The notes under the pieces are model-generated. The model was not told the DNA's origin. It ran no database searches and worked only from the letters and a program-made list of their open reading frames with translations. Below, one piece after another: positions 11,312 through 24,400 of a stretch of 64,000 nucleotides of DNA. The stretch comes from Trichostrongylus colubriformis. Lineage: Eukaryota > Nematoda > Chromadorea > Rhabditida > Trichostrongylidae. Position numbers and translations under genes: made by a program. The stretch lies in assembly GCA_963978905.1 (NCBI GenBank), contig OZ022256.1:14553863-14617862 (forward strand). Reading direction: 5' to 3'. Position 1 is the stretch's first letter. Each line of letters starts with the position of its first letter.

Positions 11312-11699
11312 CTCTGAGAACATCTTGATTCACGCCACATCTCACGACTGTGAAACATGCAGTTGTAAAGAACATTTTCAAGACGGCTACAAATGTGTTA
11401 TGTGTAAGGCATCTCTCATTCACTGACGACAGCTGACACGGAGTGCGGCGTCCCACTCTCGCGGTGATGGACTGGATGAGTTATGTTCTTTCGTACGGGT
11501 TCCGCAGGCGGTTTCCTTGAGTTTCTTCGGAACCGCTAGAGGGATGAGGAGTTTGGTGGTGTAGTGGATTGAATCCTAAACCTTGAGCCACGTTTAGGCT
11601 TCTGAGGAAGACGATTCGGTCGAAACATTAGGCCTTAAATAAATATTCCACCTAACAACTTCGTCGGTATAACACAAGAAGATCAATATCGATGCCTAT

Positions 11700-12323
11700 G
11701 TTCTACGAAGAGAGAAGTTGAAATTATGTAGGAGATGTTTCGTATTCCCTTGGAATTCACATAAACGTGAAGGGACGAGCTCCGTAAGGATCACTCCTGC
11801 AATGCATCTGTTGAGTTCAGAATCACGTTTATTCTGTGCATTATCCGGGGTACATGTTCGTAAAACATAAACACGTAAAATATATTCATGTCAAAGCATG
11901 TTAGTGCACAGCATTTAGTAAGTTAGACACGTAAGTGGTGCGTCATAACTACAGACTCTGAAAAGCCCCCCCCCCCCCGTCCCCCGCATTGCGATGGCAT
12001 CATTAGCATTTTTCAGATGAAAAAAAAATCACCATTACCTCCTCGCTATTGTAGGGGTGAAGTATAAGGCATTGTAGCGGTCAATTCCTTTTTGGCTGTA
12101 TTGTGATCCAATCTACATAGTGACTTGTGGGGCCTTTCGCTGTACTATTCAGTGTTCTTTCCTCTCAGAAAGTAGTGTCAATTCACGGAAGCGCCGGAAT
12201 GTAAGACCTGATTGTCTTGGGCGTTCATTCGACAGCAATCTGGTCTATGGGTGAGAGTACACACTGCCACCTCAGCGTTGTCTCACACTTTTCCGCCTAC
12301 CCAAATATTTTCGGCACTAGCAA
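11700..12323. other. no gene recognised; C homopolymer
   Basis: Intergenic-looking sequence with a C run of about 13 near 11,967-11,979 and an A run near 12,020. No coding signal was found. Confidence 0.5.
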
Positions 12324-12327
12324 TTAA

Positions 12328-12701
12328 AGGCACATTCCAAGACTTTTGAGATATCACATCTCCTGCCGTGGATGGATAGTTCGACCCAAGCCAGGTAAGC
12401 TGTACCTTTACCGAGGCGTGGATGTCAGTTCCTGGAGCATGCAGAGCCAAAGAATCTAGCGCAACAGCTCGGCCCCGCCCACCCAGCCGGGGGTGTGCTG
12501 CAAAAGTTCCGGTGCCTAGTGAGGGGTCAGGTCACTCAGTAGTGGGTTTACTTCACGAGGCGATTGGTTTACTGCCAATTTCAAGATCTTGGCTAGTAGC
12601 TGGTCTACCTATGTCAAAGATATGATTCAAAGAGTAGAGGCAGAGATGCCCTTCCTTCCACGGCAGGAGATGCGATATTCTGATGATCCTGGAATGTGCC
12701 T
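12328..12701. mobile_element. TTAA-flanked palindromic MITE, copy 1
   Basis: The ends are AGGCACATTCCA and its complement, each bounded by TTAA (12,324-12,327 and 12,702-12,705). Just inside, an inner pair CATCTCCTGCCGTGG / CCACGGCAGGAGATG is also inverted. A TTAA target duplication is typical of piggyBac-type transposases. The family assignment rests only on TTAA and the shared ends of copy 2. Confidence 0.6.
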
Positions 12702-12929
12702 TTAATCTTGCTGAGCAGTTGAATTGCAAAATCGCTCACCGCGAAAGGAACTGTTTTTCGATCCACCCCCGCATCTTGTCACCGATTTAGGGAATAAAGG
12801 TCCACCTGGTTGGTATACCTTAACTTTTAACAATTATTTCCGCTGTTCATCTGACATAAACAAAGAACAAGCCTTCAAAACCATTCAGGACTTGCCATCG
12901 TGCTCTTCCAGTTTGCTCCTGCAAACGCC

Positions 12930-14640
12930 TTGATGTCATCTTCCCATCGCATACGTGTTGGTCCAACTAATCTGCTCCCATAAAGCTTCTAATTTCACAG
13001 TCGCACTTCCCATCGTGTCTGGTTTCCTGTCACCAGCTCATCCGTGTAAATCCAGTCGCGTTTAGCTTCGACGACTTTCGCTCTTTCACGTGGTGTCCTG
13101 ATCGAGAGTCTATAGAATCTCCATCATTATCACTCCAGTCTTCGTTGAAATTGTCTTGAGCGATCCTTCATTGTCTTCTTTAATGCCCATGTTTTACATC
13201 CATACAATAAGACAGGCATCACACAGATGTGGAAGCAACGTCGCTTGCGGGATCGACTTTCGACAGTGCTCGACTTTTTTGTTGATATTCCATGCCGAAC
13301 TGATCCTTCGGTTGATCCATGTTCGCGATTTTGAGGAAGACATATGAGTTGGTCCAAGTAAACAAATGACGAGACCAGTTCGATTTCTTCCGCTGGCTTT
13401 GGGATAATTTATATGGAGTTGTCGGACATCCATTTAGTTTTGTTTGTATTTACTTTAAGTCGTACCATTCTAGTTCCTTCAATGAGTCTGTTGAGCACCG
13501 TTCGTGACTCATCGATAGTTCACAAGAATAAGAAGCGACGTAGGGAGATGGTTAAGGTGATTCCTTTCTATGAACAACAAAAGTCCTAAAAACAAAAGTG
13601 TGGAAAAGAGGGTGCCGTGCGTGACACCTCATTGATTGTCGATTTCCATTCCCCATTCCCTTAGGATCAAAAGTCAAAAGTGTCCTTCCAGCAGCATACA
13701 GCTACTTTATCATTGAGGTAGTACCTTAAAGGCACATTCCAGGATTAGGGAAACATTGCAGCCCTTACACATGACCTAATAGTTCTCCAAACGGACAGGG
13801 AGGCTGTGCACATATCGAAGCGCCATGATGAGTCATCGCAGCGTGCGGAGCTCTCGAAGCCAGCTCGGCCGCACCCTAGAGCTCGGGCGCTCCCATTTCA
13901 GACGTGATTGCTGGCAATGACGGTGGCAATGATGGCAACAACGTGGCAACTGAGGCCTACGATTTGTGTGATAATATAAGATAAGGAAGAGATGCCAGTG
14001 ATAAAGGAGACGTTGACATGAGAAAACAGGTGATATCCCAGAGTTCCTTCTGATGCCAGCCAGCGGGAACTGACTCGAAGGCTCGTTTTCACGCGGAAAT
14101 CTCGTTCAAGATCAGATGAGAGGAGGTCTTATTTTTGCCTTTTTTGAGGACTTTTTTCGAATTTTTCTTTGTTTGCGTATTCCTCAGCATCTCGGATTCC
14201 ATAGTTTAGCGCTTTAACCCACTCAGGTAATCGTGGAATGTGCCTTTAAGCCATTCCAAACTTATCTAATGCCCTCCAAATAGCCACCAACTCGACCGTA
14301 TCAAACGCTTTCTGGCAGTTCACAAATACTATGTGATGCGGTTCCCTCTACTCATGACATATTCCCACCAGCGTGTTAACCGACATGACATGGTCACGAA
14401 TGAAAAGCCACGTCCAAAGACGATTTGCTTTTTTGGACGAATTTGATGGCCACTTCTACCACCCGATGCGCCAATGCACGAGTGCAACTTTGAGAACAGT
14501 TGACAGTTAAGAGATTAGTGCATTGCATATGTCGAGAGGGTCAGCTTTTTTATAGAGGAGCGTAGTTTTGCCTTCTTGAACCCTCTAAGGCTCTACGTGC
14601 AGTGTTACGGATTCTGCTACATGCTTCACGAAGTTCGTCT
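12930..14640 (-). pseudogene. RTE-type LINE reverse transcriptase, degraded and split
   Basis: On the minus strand, in several frames, the 3' half of an RTE-clade non-LTR retrotransposon can be read. From 5' to 3' of the element: a palm segment near 14,280-14,330 reading QKAFDTVELVAIWRALDKF; a segment near 13,210-13,330 reading WINRRISSAWNI then LPHLCDACL; a VMPVLLYGCKTWAL motif near 13,180-13,220, matching the VLPALTYASETWA motif of RTE elements; and a C-terminal RMRWEDDIKAF-like end near 12,930. Many stops and frameshifts make it inactive. A TTAA-flanked MITE (13,730-14,245) splits it, and the LINE resumes directly on the other side. Confidence 0.6.
13730..14245. mobile_element. TTAA-flanked MITE, copy 2, inserted in the RTE LINE
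   Basis: Same terminal sequence as copy 1 (AGGCACATTCCA and complement), with TTAA immediately outside both ends (13,726-13,729 and 14,246-14,249). The interior is different and longer (516 versus 374 bp), so the two share only ends. It interrupts a minus-strand LINE, so it inserted after that LINE. Confidence 0.6.
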
Positions 14641-14649
14641 GCTGTGATT

Positions 14650-15414
14650 GGACTTCTCAACGGGTCATTCGGTGAGAAGAGAAAGGGGCTATTATGGTTG
14701 TAGAACGCTGCCTATTGGTTGCAGCTTCTTGCAGCTCGTCGTTGAGGAACCGTCGAATGGGTTAACTGTCGACACTCGTAGGCTAGTTTGTATCGAGCTT
14801 GCTTATCTTAAATTGTTTATCACATTTTGCATGACTCGGTCGTGGCCCTTGCGGATATCAGAGATAAACGATCATCGAATTTGTTCGCATATCAATAAAA
14901 TGATAACGCACTTGAGCGCCCAAACATCTGCTTTCTTCTTTGGATCATAAACACCAGCGAGCAGAAATCCGTTTTATTTGCGTGACTTAATGGGTCTAAT
15001 GAGTTGGAAACACTCACTGATCCTGAGAAGTACCTGTTGGAATACTCACTTCACTATATCCAGTGAAGATCCTTCTGTACCGTTTTTGTAAAGGTCTTCA
15101 AAAGAACAATCATATCGGCTACTTGGGAATTTTTCTTTATGATTCATTTAAATGACCACATCCATTACTCAAATGACGTAGCAATTCCAGCAACACTGAG
15201 CTCTACTTCTTACACGTTTAAAATAAGGTTTCGGGGAGATGAGTTCTTTGATTTGTTTAGGAATTTTAATCTATGAACACCTAAAAAGATAGATTTGGAC
15301 ACAGTATAAGAAATTTCAGGATATATTGATATAAATAATCTGATACACGCATGTCCAATAATGAATTCTCCTGCATTACATTCATACACTTCCCTATTAA
15401 ACTCATTTTTTTAG
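14650..15414. other. region expected to hold the missing 5' exon of the ENPP gene; nothing identified
   Basis: The first recognised ENPP exon needs an upstream exon ending in phase 2. No signal peptide or transmembrane segment with a suitable donor was found here. The region is AT-rich and holds no recognised repeat ends. The 5' exon may lie here unrecognised or further upstream. Confidence 0.4.
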
Positions 15415-18400
15415 TTTTTCAAAACCTCCTCTCGTCATACTCTCCATGGATGGATTTGCCAGAGATTACTTAGATCGCTACACTCTCCAGTCTTTATCTT
15501 TTATCTCCACATGCGGTGCAACAGCCGAGGTAAGAAAATATTTTAATCTTTCGGTGGAGGACAAAAAGCGTTCAATAATTTGCATCAGTTTCTCGATGCT
15601 TTGTTCGTTAGCCCCACATCTTTGCTCCATACCACTGGTTATGGCCCCGAATTATGGGAAAAGGCTTTGACTTCGGATGCGAATTCCAACTTGTTATCAT
15701 CTCATATTTCTTTATCCATAACAATCCCCTTCCTAAATCTTCCAGCCTCTTAATGATACATTTATTCGTTAGTGCAGGAGATTAGCGTGTGTCGGGAAGC
15801 ACGGAAGGCGGTATCGAATGTCGTCCGAGAACATAGCCTCTACCCATACGTTGGCATCTGCAAACCTATGATTTTCTTTTGGTTCCTGACTAGAAGGGGA
15901 AATCCAGAAACTTCATTGTCGAGATATTGGCACTGTTTGCAACCCATTGTTCCAAAATCTCTCGTCTGAGAGGGTGCACCTTATGTATGCCTACCAGTTT
16001 TGGCTACGCGATGTACCTCGCGCCTCACACGGCACTGACAATAAAAGGTCATACGTATAAAACAATGCGAACAGGACGATGCGATGTAGCAATTATAGCG
16101 TAAATCTTCTTCAACTCACACTCATCTACACACTCATCGGTGCCACCTCTTTTTGTAGAGATACAGCCGCAGAACCGGTTTCTAGAGGCTCTAGGCAGCC
16201 TTTGTAAATCGGAATTCTGCGACTACACTCCTGTTAAGGCCCATTTTCCATTTCTGGCTCTTTGCGCATATTATGATGGCTGCCAGAGCAACCGTGACTC
16301 GTTAAAAAATACAATCGTTTTCATTTACTCAATTACCTACTCTTTAATCGGCCTAGTGCGAACGGCACATTTCTTCTGATAATCCGACACATCTGCATGC
16401 TAAAACGGTTTTTGGCCTTTTATAGGGTCACATATATGAAGCAAAAAACGGTCTCAAATTCGGCTAAATTAACACGGAGAGGTCAGAAAAAGAGTTACAA
16501 AAGTTGCTCAGAAAGAAGCATTTCCGACCAGTTTGCTGCAATGCTTTCCAGCTGCGGCATTCAGTATATGCATATTAGAAGACTGTCTTCAAACCTACAC
16601 CAAAACCCCTGCAGGTGGTTTCAAGGATGTAGAATTAACTGTTAAACGAAGCAAAGAAAACTCATAGGGGATGCACAGGACGGTGTTCCCTTAGGACTAG
16701 CATTGGAACCACGGGAAGAAGGGCTTATGGTTCATGCCCCGCGTGAACTACGTTTTCTTTCGCATTTTCTTGAACTTTTTCGTTCACCGCTAAGCTATTT
16801 GATCACATGCAAAATGACTGTAATTCTCGTTGCTGGTGCCTAAAGTGTCCTCATTTACAAGCTTCCAGTAGTTAACGTCTTTGGACCCTTCGGCGCCCCT
16901 AGCACGTGTGCCAGTCGTTTCTGTGTGAAACTAATGCCCAGGAGACCCAATTAGCCCTAAATACAAAATATTATCCAAATTGAATTTTTGAGCCAAGCTC
17001 GAGACAGTGGGGTGGACATGAGCACATAGTCACTGCTCTACTTGTACAAACGAAAAACTGGCAGCCTCGATTAAATCCAATGGAGTATGTGCAGAATCAA
17101 CGCATTACAAGTGAATTGCATCTAGCAACACCGTGCGAAGGCAAAAGATAGCAACTATTTCCTCATATCGGCTACGACCCCTTTGGTTGAGTGTTCTTCA
17201 ATTCAGTAGTAGTAGAATTAGCGGTCGCCCCATTTTTCGAGCTTGGGTCAAAATCACCATTAGGCTCGAAACTTGTTACCTAGGTGAGTTCGATCTCCTG
17301 AGCATGAATATCACACGTGCTTCGCGGAATAACGTCCGGTTTCCCTGCTATGAGTGCTGGCAGGTCCAAACAAGTCATTCGCCTGGTACGCAAAAATACT
17401 GAAGATAGCGGTTCCCTGGCAGGATAAAAATTGATTTTGCACACATTCTGCACGTGCGGTCATACATGAGCTCAAACGGATGAAAAATAGAAGAATGCAG
17501 AAGTTTGTCCTCAGTGGGGATCTAATCATAAACCATTTTCTGGGCCCCTCAAAACCATTTAACAATTCAAGACCGATTTTTTGCTTCATGTATGTGACCC
17601 TATAAAATGCAAAAAGCTGTTTTGTAGAAGCTCACCAGACCTGATGGGCCTCCCTTGTTAGAGCACTTGCTTTGCTCTATCAGCTCCCTTATCATTTATC
17701 ATTACTATCCGGACGAGATGGATGTTCAACGTCTCAGAAATAGAATGAGTAGGAAGACCGAACAACAATGGAAACATTTGCATCTTACGGATCCGTAGAT
17801 ACGCTCTGTGGTTACGTACAAATTTCGCATAAATTGAGTAATCAATTAATCATAGAAAACAGTACCTGCTCCATCCGCTCCAGAACTCTTAAGGTAGAAG
17901 TTGTAAAGAAGGTATATGTAGGTCCAAACAAAAAAAAGAAGCAGTCACTGCTGTTTAATGTCTATTCACGCACTCATTCCGTCTGAAGACGAACCTTTGC
18001 TGAGCCGAAAGAACCGTGTCACACTGACGTGAAATATCGTAAACCTGAATCATCTGTAGGAGAGTAAGAGAATAACTAAAGGTCATCCATTTCCAGCGAG
18101 TATATCCACCGTTTCCTTCGAAAACCTTTCCAAGCCACTACACTATGGTCACTGGACTCTATCCAGAATCTCATGGAATTGGTAAGACTATGACAAATGC
18201 AAAAAGGGGCTCGGAAGCTCACAAACTTTAGGCAAAGCTAGTTGTAGGTTACATTTGTCTATATGCGAAATGAGTGGAATAGTAAGACAACGGTTGACCA
18301 TCGAGAGAATTTTGCAGCCCGACAGCACCTCGGGTGAATGCACTGTACTGCGCAAATAATACAACATAAGAAGGGGGTCCATACTAAGCAATCGATAACG

Positions 18401-21400
18401 AATGTCCATATCGTACAGCTCCACATTGTGGTAAATGCAGTACTGATTCTAGTTCGATTTCTTCTTGTAAAAATACCTACCACTCTTTGGAATTCCACGT
18501 AATTTAGTCGAAACCGTTGCTAGCAATAGTCCCGTTGCTAGTGATGCGACTGATGCAAAGACTTAGGTTGTCCCAAAAGGCTGGTAGGATTTTTCCAAAG
18601 AACATTAACTCCTGTTTACTTCGAAACAGATTTAGGCGGTTCAAAAATATGGTATAACGTTCTCTAAGCTTTCTAGTAAGATAAATATTGATTCACCAGA
18701 TTCCGTGAAGAGAGCTACAGTGCCCGTAGTCGATACCCACAAAACACGCGGTGTCATCTACTATGAGTGGTTTTGGAGCAGCAAAGCGACGGAAGCTAGC
18801 GACTTCATCAACGCTGCATTGGGCAAGGGATGTGCGAGCTACGAGACCGTGCACCACTGGCTCATCAGCTTCAGCAACGGCGAGATGGACATGGAAGGCA
18901 AGCCACGCACGGGACGCTTATACGACGACGAGACGCTACTCTCCGCCGTTCGCGCCGATCCTGACCACCATGCGCGATCTGGAGGAGAGGAATGGACAAG
19001 CACCTATAACACTAAATCGTCGCCTCCACGAGCCCGGTTACCGGAAGGTGCTGTCGCGATGGACCTCATGCCCTAACGGATGCTCACGAAAGTGCCCGTG
19101 TGAGCATCAGTCAATCGTTGCTGCTCCGCCCCATCGCAACGACTTTCTCGTCTATCTGACTACTGGCGATGAAAGCTGAGACATGTACGGTACCAACGCA
19201 CACCGCGCCTTTTAACTGCTACTTGACGCCGAGCCGCCAACGCAGCCCATGTCCGACCTCCATCCGAAAGAGATTAACTCTGCTGCTTCTGGACGGGGAA
19301 GGAGTGCTTTTTCAAGAGGTGCTGGCACAAGGCGAGACAGTTCCCGCTTCTGTATACATCCATCAGCTCCAGGAGATCGCCGTCGCTATTCGAGAAAAGC
19401 GCCTGAGAACGTCCGCGGTCACCCTCCTTCATGACAACGCCCTCCCATACGTCGCGAAAAGTGCCCAGGCCAAGCTACAGGAGCCCGGCTGGGATGTGCT
19501 GCCCAACCCGCCATATTCTCCAAACATTGCCCCTTCTGACTATCACCTTACCCATCCTCTTGAATCCTTCCTGGCCAAGAGAAAATTGGCTGATTATGAC
19601 ATGCTTGCAAAGGCGATCGCTGACTTCTTCGACTCTCAAAACCCAAAGTTCTGGGAGGAGGGAATCAACTATTTACCTATGAGGGGGCAGAGTGTTGTCG
19701 ACAACAATGGTGAATACGTTGTTGCGTGATTGTTGTTTGTTGGGAGAAAAATAATAAAAAGTGATGATCGAAAAAATCCTACAAGGCTTTTGGGACAACC
19801 TAATATTGCTTGCTGAGCATTCAGTGCCTATGCTAGGTGTCGATAATGTAGTCATTTACTATTGCAAATTGCACCGCTGACCAATGTCCCAATTTCTCGG
19901 AGGGTGGGTGCAACTTGTACAGAATAATCCTCAGCACCTTCGCCTCGCACCTATCTCGCATCTCCCCGGCATGGCCCCCGCACCTTGGCATGCAGGGTAA
20001 CGTTGATTAATTCATTGCTGCGCCTGCTGACCTCTTCTCGACAGGGCGAAAATGAGAATAGAACAGAAAGGAAAAACCGTATCAAATCGAATTAGTAAGT
20101 GTATATACAAAAAGTGACTGACAAAAAAACTGACAACAGACTGACAACCAAAGAATGAGAGATGAGGGAGCACAATGAGGTACACAAGCATAGCTCGACT
20201 GCCCCAGTTTGTAATTGATAAAACGATTTGAATTTCCAATAGTTTCATATTGTTTAATGGTTCGTTAACTATTAGTGATAACAATATTTATAAATAAATA
20301 AATAAATAAAATACGAATAATAATAATAGAAATAATGATGACAATAAACTCCATGTTCTTAGATGTAACAATCATTGTCAGCAAGAGGTCAACAGACACA
20401 GCAGTCAATTTAGCAAGGTCACCCCCGCATGCCAAGATGTGGGAGTGGAGTTAGGGAGGTGCGAGGTAGGTGCGAGGCAAAGGGCTAAGGAGCACTCTAC
20501 AATAGTCCCACTCCCCTTTCCGAAGGTCCAGATGATTTAGAGGTCGATCATTCGTTACAATGATATCGACGATCATTACAAAAGAACCAGCAATGAAATA
20601 TGTTAATCCTCTGTTCATAACACTTGGGCTTGAGTGGCCACTATTGCGATTCAAGATAGTTCAGGCATCGATCGATTTGTCGTCGATTGCATCGACTAGT
20701 AGCAATTTGTACACTTCCTGAACACCGAATTCCTACATTTTGGTGGTAGATCCATATGCCAGTTATCAATGGTTATCGTTATCGTAAACATGCACCACTA
20801 TTTGGAATTTTACATAGTCTAGTGGACGATACCCATTATTGCTGTTGATTACGCATGAAAAGTGAATCGCTTGGTTTGCTATTACAAATCTAGGACGTAT
20901 CTTGATCGTCCAGATAGATTGCAGTATCAAAAGACATGCACCATTATTTGGAAACCTGGGCAGTTCAGTCGTTGATTTATCGGCAAGCGATATAAGAACA
21001 TAAACAAAGGCATAGAGCATCACACGCTTTCACTATAGCGCTCATATAGTAGTGCTGAGCGGTGCAGTAGAAATCTAAACAACTTCTTATGGCTCTTAGC
21101 AGCTCCTGTGAGTCGATATCAGTTTTAATAAGTCACCATTGCTGTACTCTGCAATACATGTGAATGCAAACATTTCACTGTCAAAAGGAAAAGCGAAACG
21201 AATTCTGCGACACGTGCCTTTCCACGTTCCTTATTGAATATTCTCAACTGTCATGAGTTTGTATCAAAGGTAGTGATTTATATTAGACATAGAAGATTCT
21301 TATTGTCGATACGTCTAGTTTAGCGGTCACTGCATTGCCACAACTGATATCAGAACGTAAACAAAATACGTTCACCCAATGGCATTATCATCATTCGCTT

Positions 21401-24400
21401 CAACCATGGTGATCATATGGTAGTGTTGGCAAATACAGGAGTTGTCATCTAGTTGCTAGCAAATCTTATTAGCCATTCATTACCAGTCATTAACAGACGT
21501 TATCCGTCACCAGTGACTCCTACCACTCCCTACACCAACTGTGAACGTGAACACTCCGCTGTAAGTTGGGAAAGATTTGACGGCATTTGCCTTTTGACGC
21601 TCCTTATCGAACCCCCATCTGTCTGTCATGAAATAAGGTAATATATGAGAAACGACCTGTGGAGATGGGGCAGGTGGTATGGGTAGGGCATGGGACAAGA
21701 AGTCAAGACCACACACGGATCATGTTGAGCTCCTCCTACAATCCTACCTCCTTAGTGCACTGGAATTTTTCGTTTTCAAACCAAAAATTGTTAAATGGGT
21801 TCGAATGTACTCCATACGTGGGAACAAGTGCATTGAGGTCAGGAGTGACTTTGCAAAGTCATGAAAGAGGGCTTCATACAACAAAAATTTATGACTTCAT
21901 TCCAACGCGGCATAGAATCTAGGAAGAATTCGGTGGTAACGACCAACGTTCATGCTACATTGAACGCTCAAGACACCATCAACATTGGTCATTACCACCG
22001 AAAACTCGCCCCCACTGAGTTGAGGGCGTTATTACATGGATGAAACTTACTGCGAAGGTGTTATTCACCTCCAGAATGATCTGGAGACCGCGAGAAAATG
22101 AGGAAAGGTCAGTAATAATAAGACTTATGAAAGGACGAGACGTTTGACCGTAAGCTGAGCTCTTACAATAGTGGGCGAAGCTTGGGCATCACATGAAAAG
22201 AACCCGTGGAGGAGTAATCTTCGAAAAAGGTAGAGCATGGGAGAGGAAATAAGGCACACACATGAACTACACTTAGCTCCATCCGCGGTGGGCGGAGCGT
22301 GCCCTGGAATACTCTGCCATTGAGAAAAAAATCAAGACCGCAGTGGACAAGAAGCATGAAATTTACCCATGAAAGTTAGAGAAAAGATCAGTTACATCCC
22401 CCAAATGCGGCTGTCGTCGAGTAGCTGACGCTCGAGGAGTAGAGGGTGTGAGTGTCGAGCTATTAGGTCTGTGCAGAATAAATGGCCAAAACATAACTGG
22501 CCATAACTTCGCTCAGACACAAGTTTGCTTGTTGAAATAAAAGCCATTTGGATCTACAGAATTTCACCAATGATCTGCTAAAGAAAATATGTCATCATGA
22601 TCAAATTCTGGATTGCGAGAACCAATAAAGTCAAGGATGGCATTTTTACCCTGCATAATTTTTCTGCCGCAGGCATCGAGAACCCGGAAAAAGTTGTAAT
22701 CCGTCAGGGATAGGTCTGGGGAACAAGCGGGGTGAGGGAGAGGCTCGATGCCTAACTGCATCGTTTTTTACTGGGTGCGCAAAACAACGCAAAACCCCAC
22801 AGTTCGCAAGTCACCCAGCAGAAACTGATCGAGACGCTCCCTGACCCCCTTATTTCCCAGACCTATTCCTGACGATTACCACTTTTTCCCGGTTCTCGAT
22901 GCAAACCTGCGTCAGAAGGAGTTCGCCGAAACGATGCATGTTGAAAATGCCACCGTTGACTTCATCAATTCTCGCAATCCTGAATTTGATCATGATGGCA
23001 TATTTTCTTTACCAGATCGTTGGCAAGGCTGTGTAGATTCGAATGGTTTTTATTTCGACAAATAAAGTTGTGTCTGAGCGAAGTTATGGCGTTTTGAAAA
23101 AAGTGTTCCGTTTAGGCCATTTATTCTGCACAGACCTAATATTTCATGCTCACCAATGCCTTCCGTCATTCTGCCAACGTGGCTCGTTTCGTTTGCAGAT
23201 CCTGTCATCCGAAATATCTCAAAATTCCTCAATTCCACTGCCTTGACGATACCGATATTTGCGAATTTTCTGAAAATTGTATCTCCCAACATGGAACAGA
23301 AAAGAGTGCGCCTTCGCGACGTCGCTGGCGTCACGCAGGAACCAGACGGCAGCTCTCGCCACCACCGTGATGACTGATTGGTAGCGCCTCTAGGTACAGA
23401 CACACATTCAACATCTCTCACTTCTCTCACAAAGGCGCACTCATGGCTCCTCTGCGAACGCGCATTTTCGTCCATATTCTTTAGAAGGAGTATGTATCGC
23501 TTAACGTTTAAAAAAGAATATTACCACAAGCTTCTTTAGTGGACAATAACGTTTACGATCCCCAAATCTCAGATAAAATGGAAAACATGAAGAAAACAGC
23601 TCGAGAAGGATTTTTCAAAGGCGACCCGGTACGAGCTCTTCATTGTACACATATCCATGCAAGTCTGATCGTATTCCATTGTCATAGTTCTTACCTTTAA
23701 CTATCTGCAGATTTGGAATATTTACAAACGCCATGGCGGTAAAACGGCGTGCCTCTACTGGCTGGGCTGTTCCCATAACATCTCAGGTGCGCTTTTTCGC
23801 TTCTGCCACTGTTGTTATATGAATGGGCTGTTTGCAGGCTCGCGACCAGATATGTCACCAAAGTACCGCAAGGGTATACCATTTCGGGATCGTTTTGACA
23901 CGGTACGTTACCGTTCGTGGAGGCACAACACTAATTCAGCTTTCAGTAAGAGATCTACGTTGACTGGGGAGCCAAGATTTCCGGAGAAAAACTGTGTGAC
24001 ACAAATCGCAAAAAAGGGTGCACTTTAAGCTCATTACCGAGACACCAGAATGTGCAGTAGGGCCATTCATGGCCACTTATCACAGATTCGCTTGGCTCCA
24101 ATCGATGCAAGCGGCACACCGCAAAACGAGATAGCGCAGTAGTCACCAGTGGCGAGAGAGGTCTCACATCTTAAATTCTTGGCTGCTTCCATTTGCCTTT
24201 TCCCAATGCATAATGACACATTGTTTCTATTTTTTGCGTACTGCAAAATTGTTTTCCAAGGCGATCAAATCAAGAAATGGAATGGAGGTACTGACCAACC
24301 ATCGTTGACATTGGGTGTATATCGTTAGGACAGAAACGTCGCGTGTCCGTGTTCGGCACGCGACGGGATGGTGCGAGCTATGCGCGCCGTATTGGATGGG

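Larger units (their letters stand above)
9635..11684. mobile_element. inverted pair of reverse-transcriptase fragments (probably Penelope-like)
   Basis: Two copies of one retroelement segment face each other: the left arm (about 9,635-10,764, minus) and the right arm (about 10,845-11,684, plus), separated by an 80-bp spacer. The right arm lacks about 290 bp present in the left arm. Both carry the same reverse-transcriptase core and the same downstream sequence ending near GGTTGTTAGGTGGAATATTT. The AMGQRLAP and YCRYIDDCF motifs resemble Penelope-like reverse transcriptases; another retroelement clade cannot be excluded. Transcription through the pair would give a long double-stranded RNA hairpin. 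Confidence 0.65.

Noticed and set aside
5135..15529. Exon at 5,135 as the missing first exon of the NPP gene
   Set aside because: None of its usable donors ends in the phase 2 required at 15,415, and it forms a self-contained short gene with the exons at 5,838 and 6,003.
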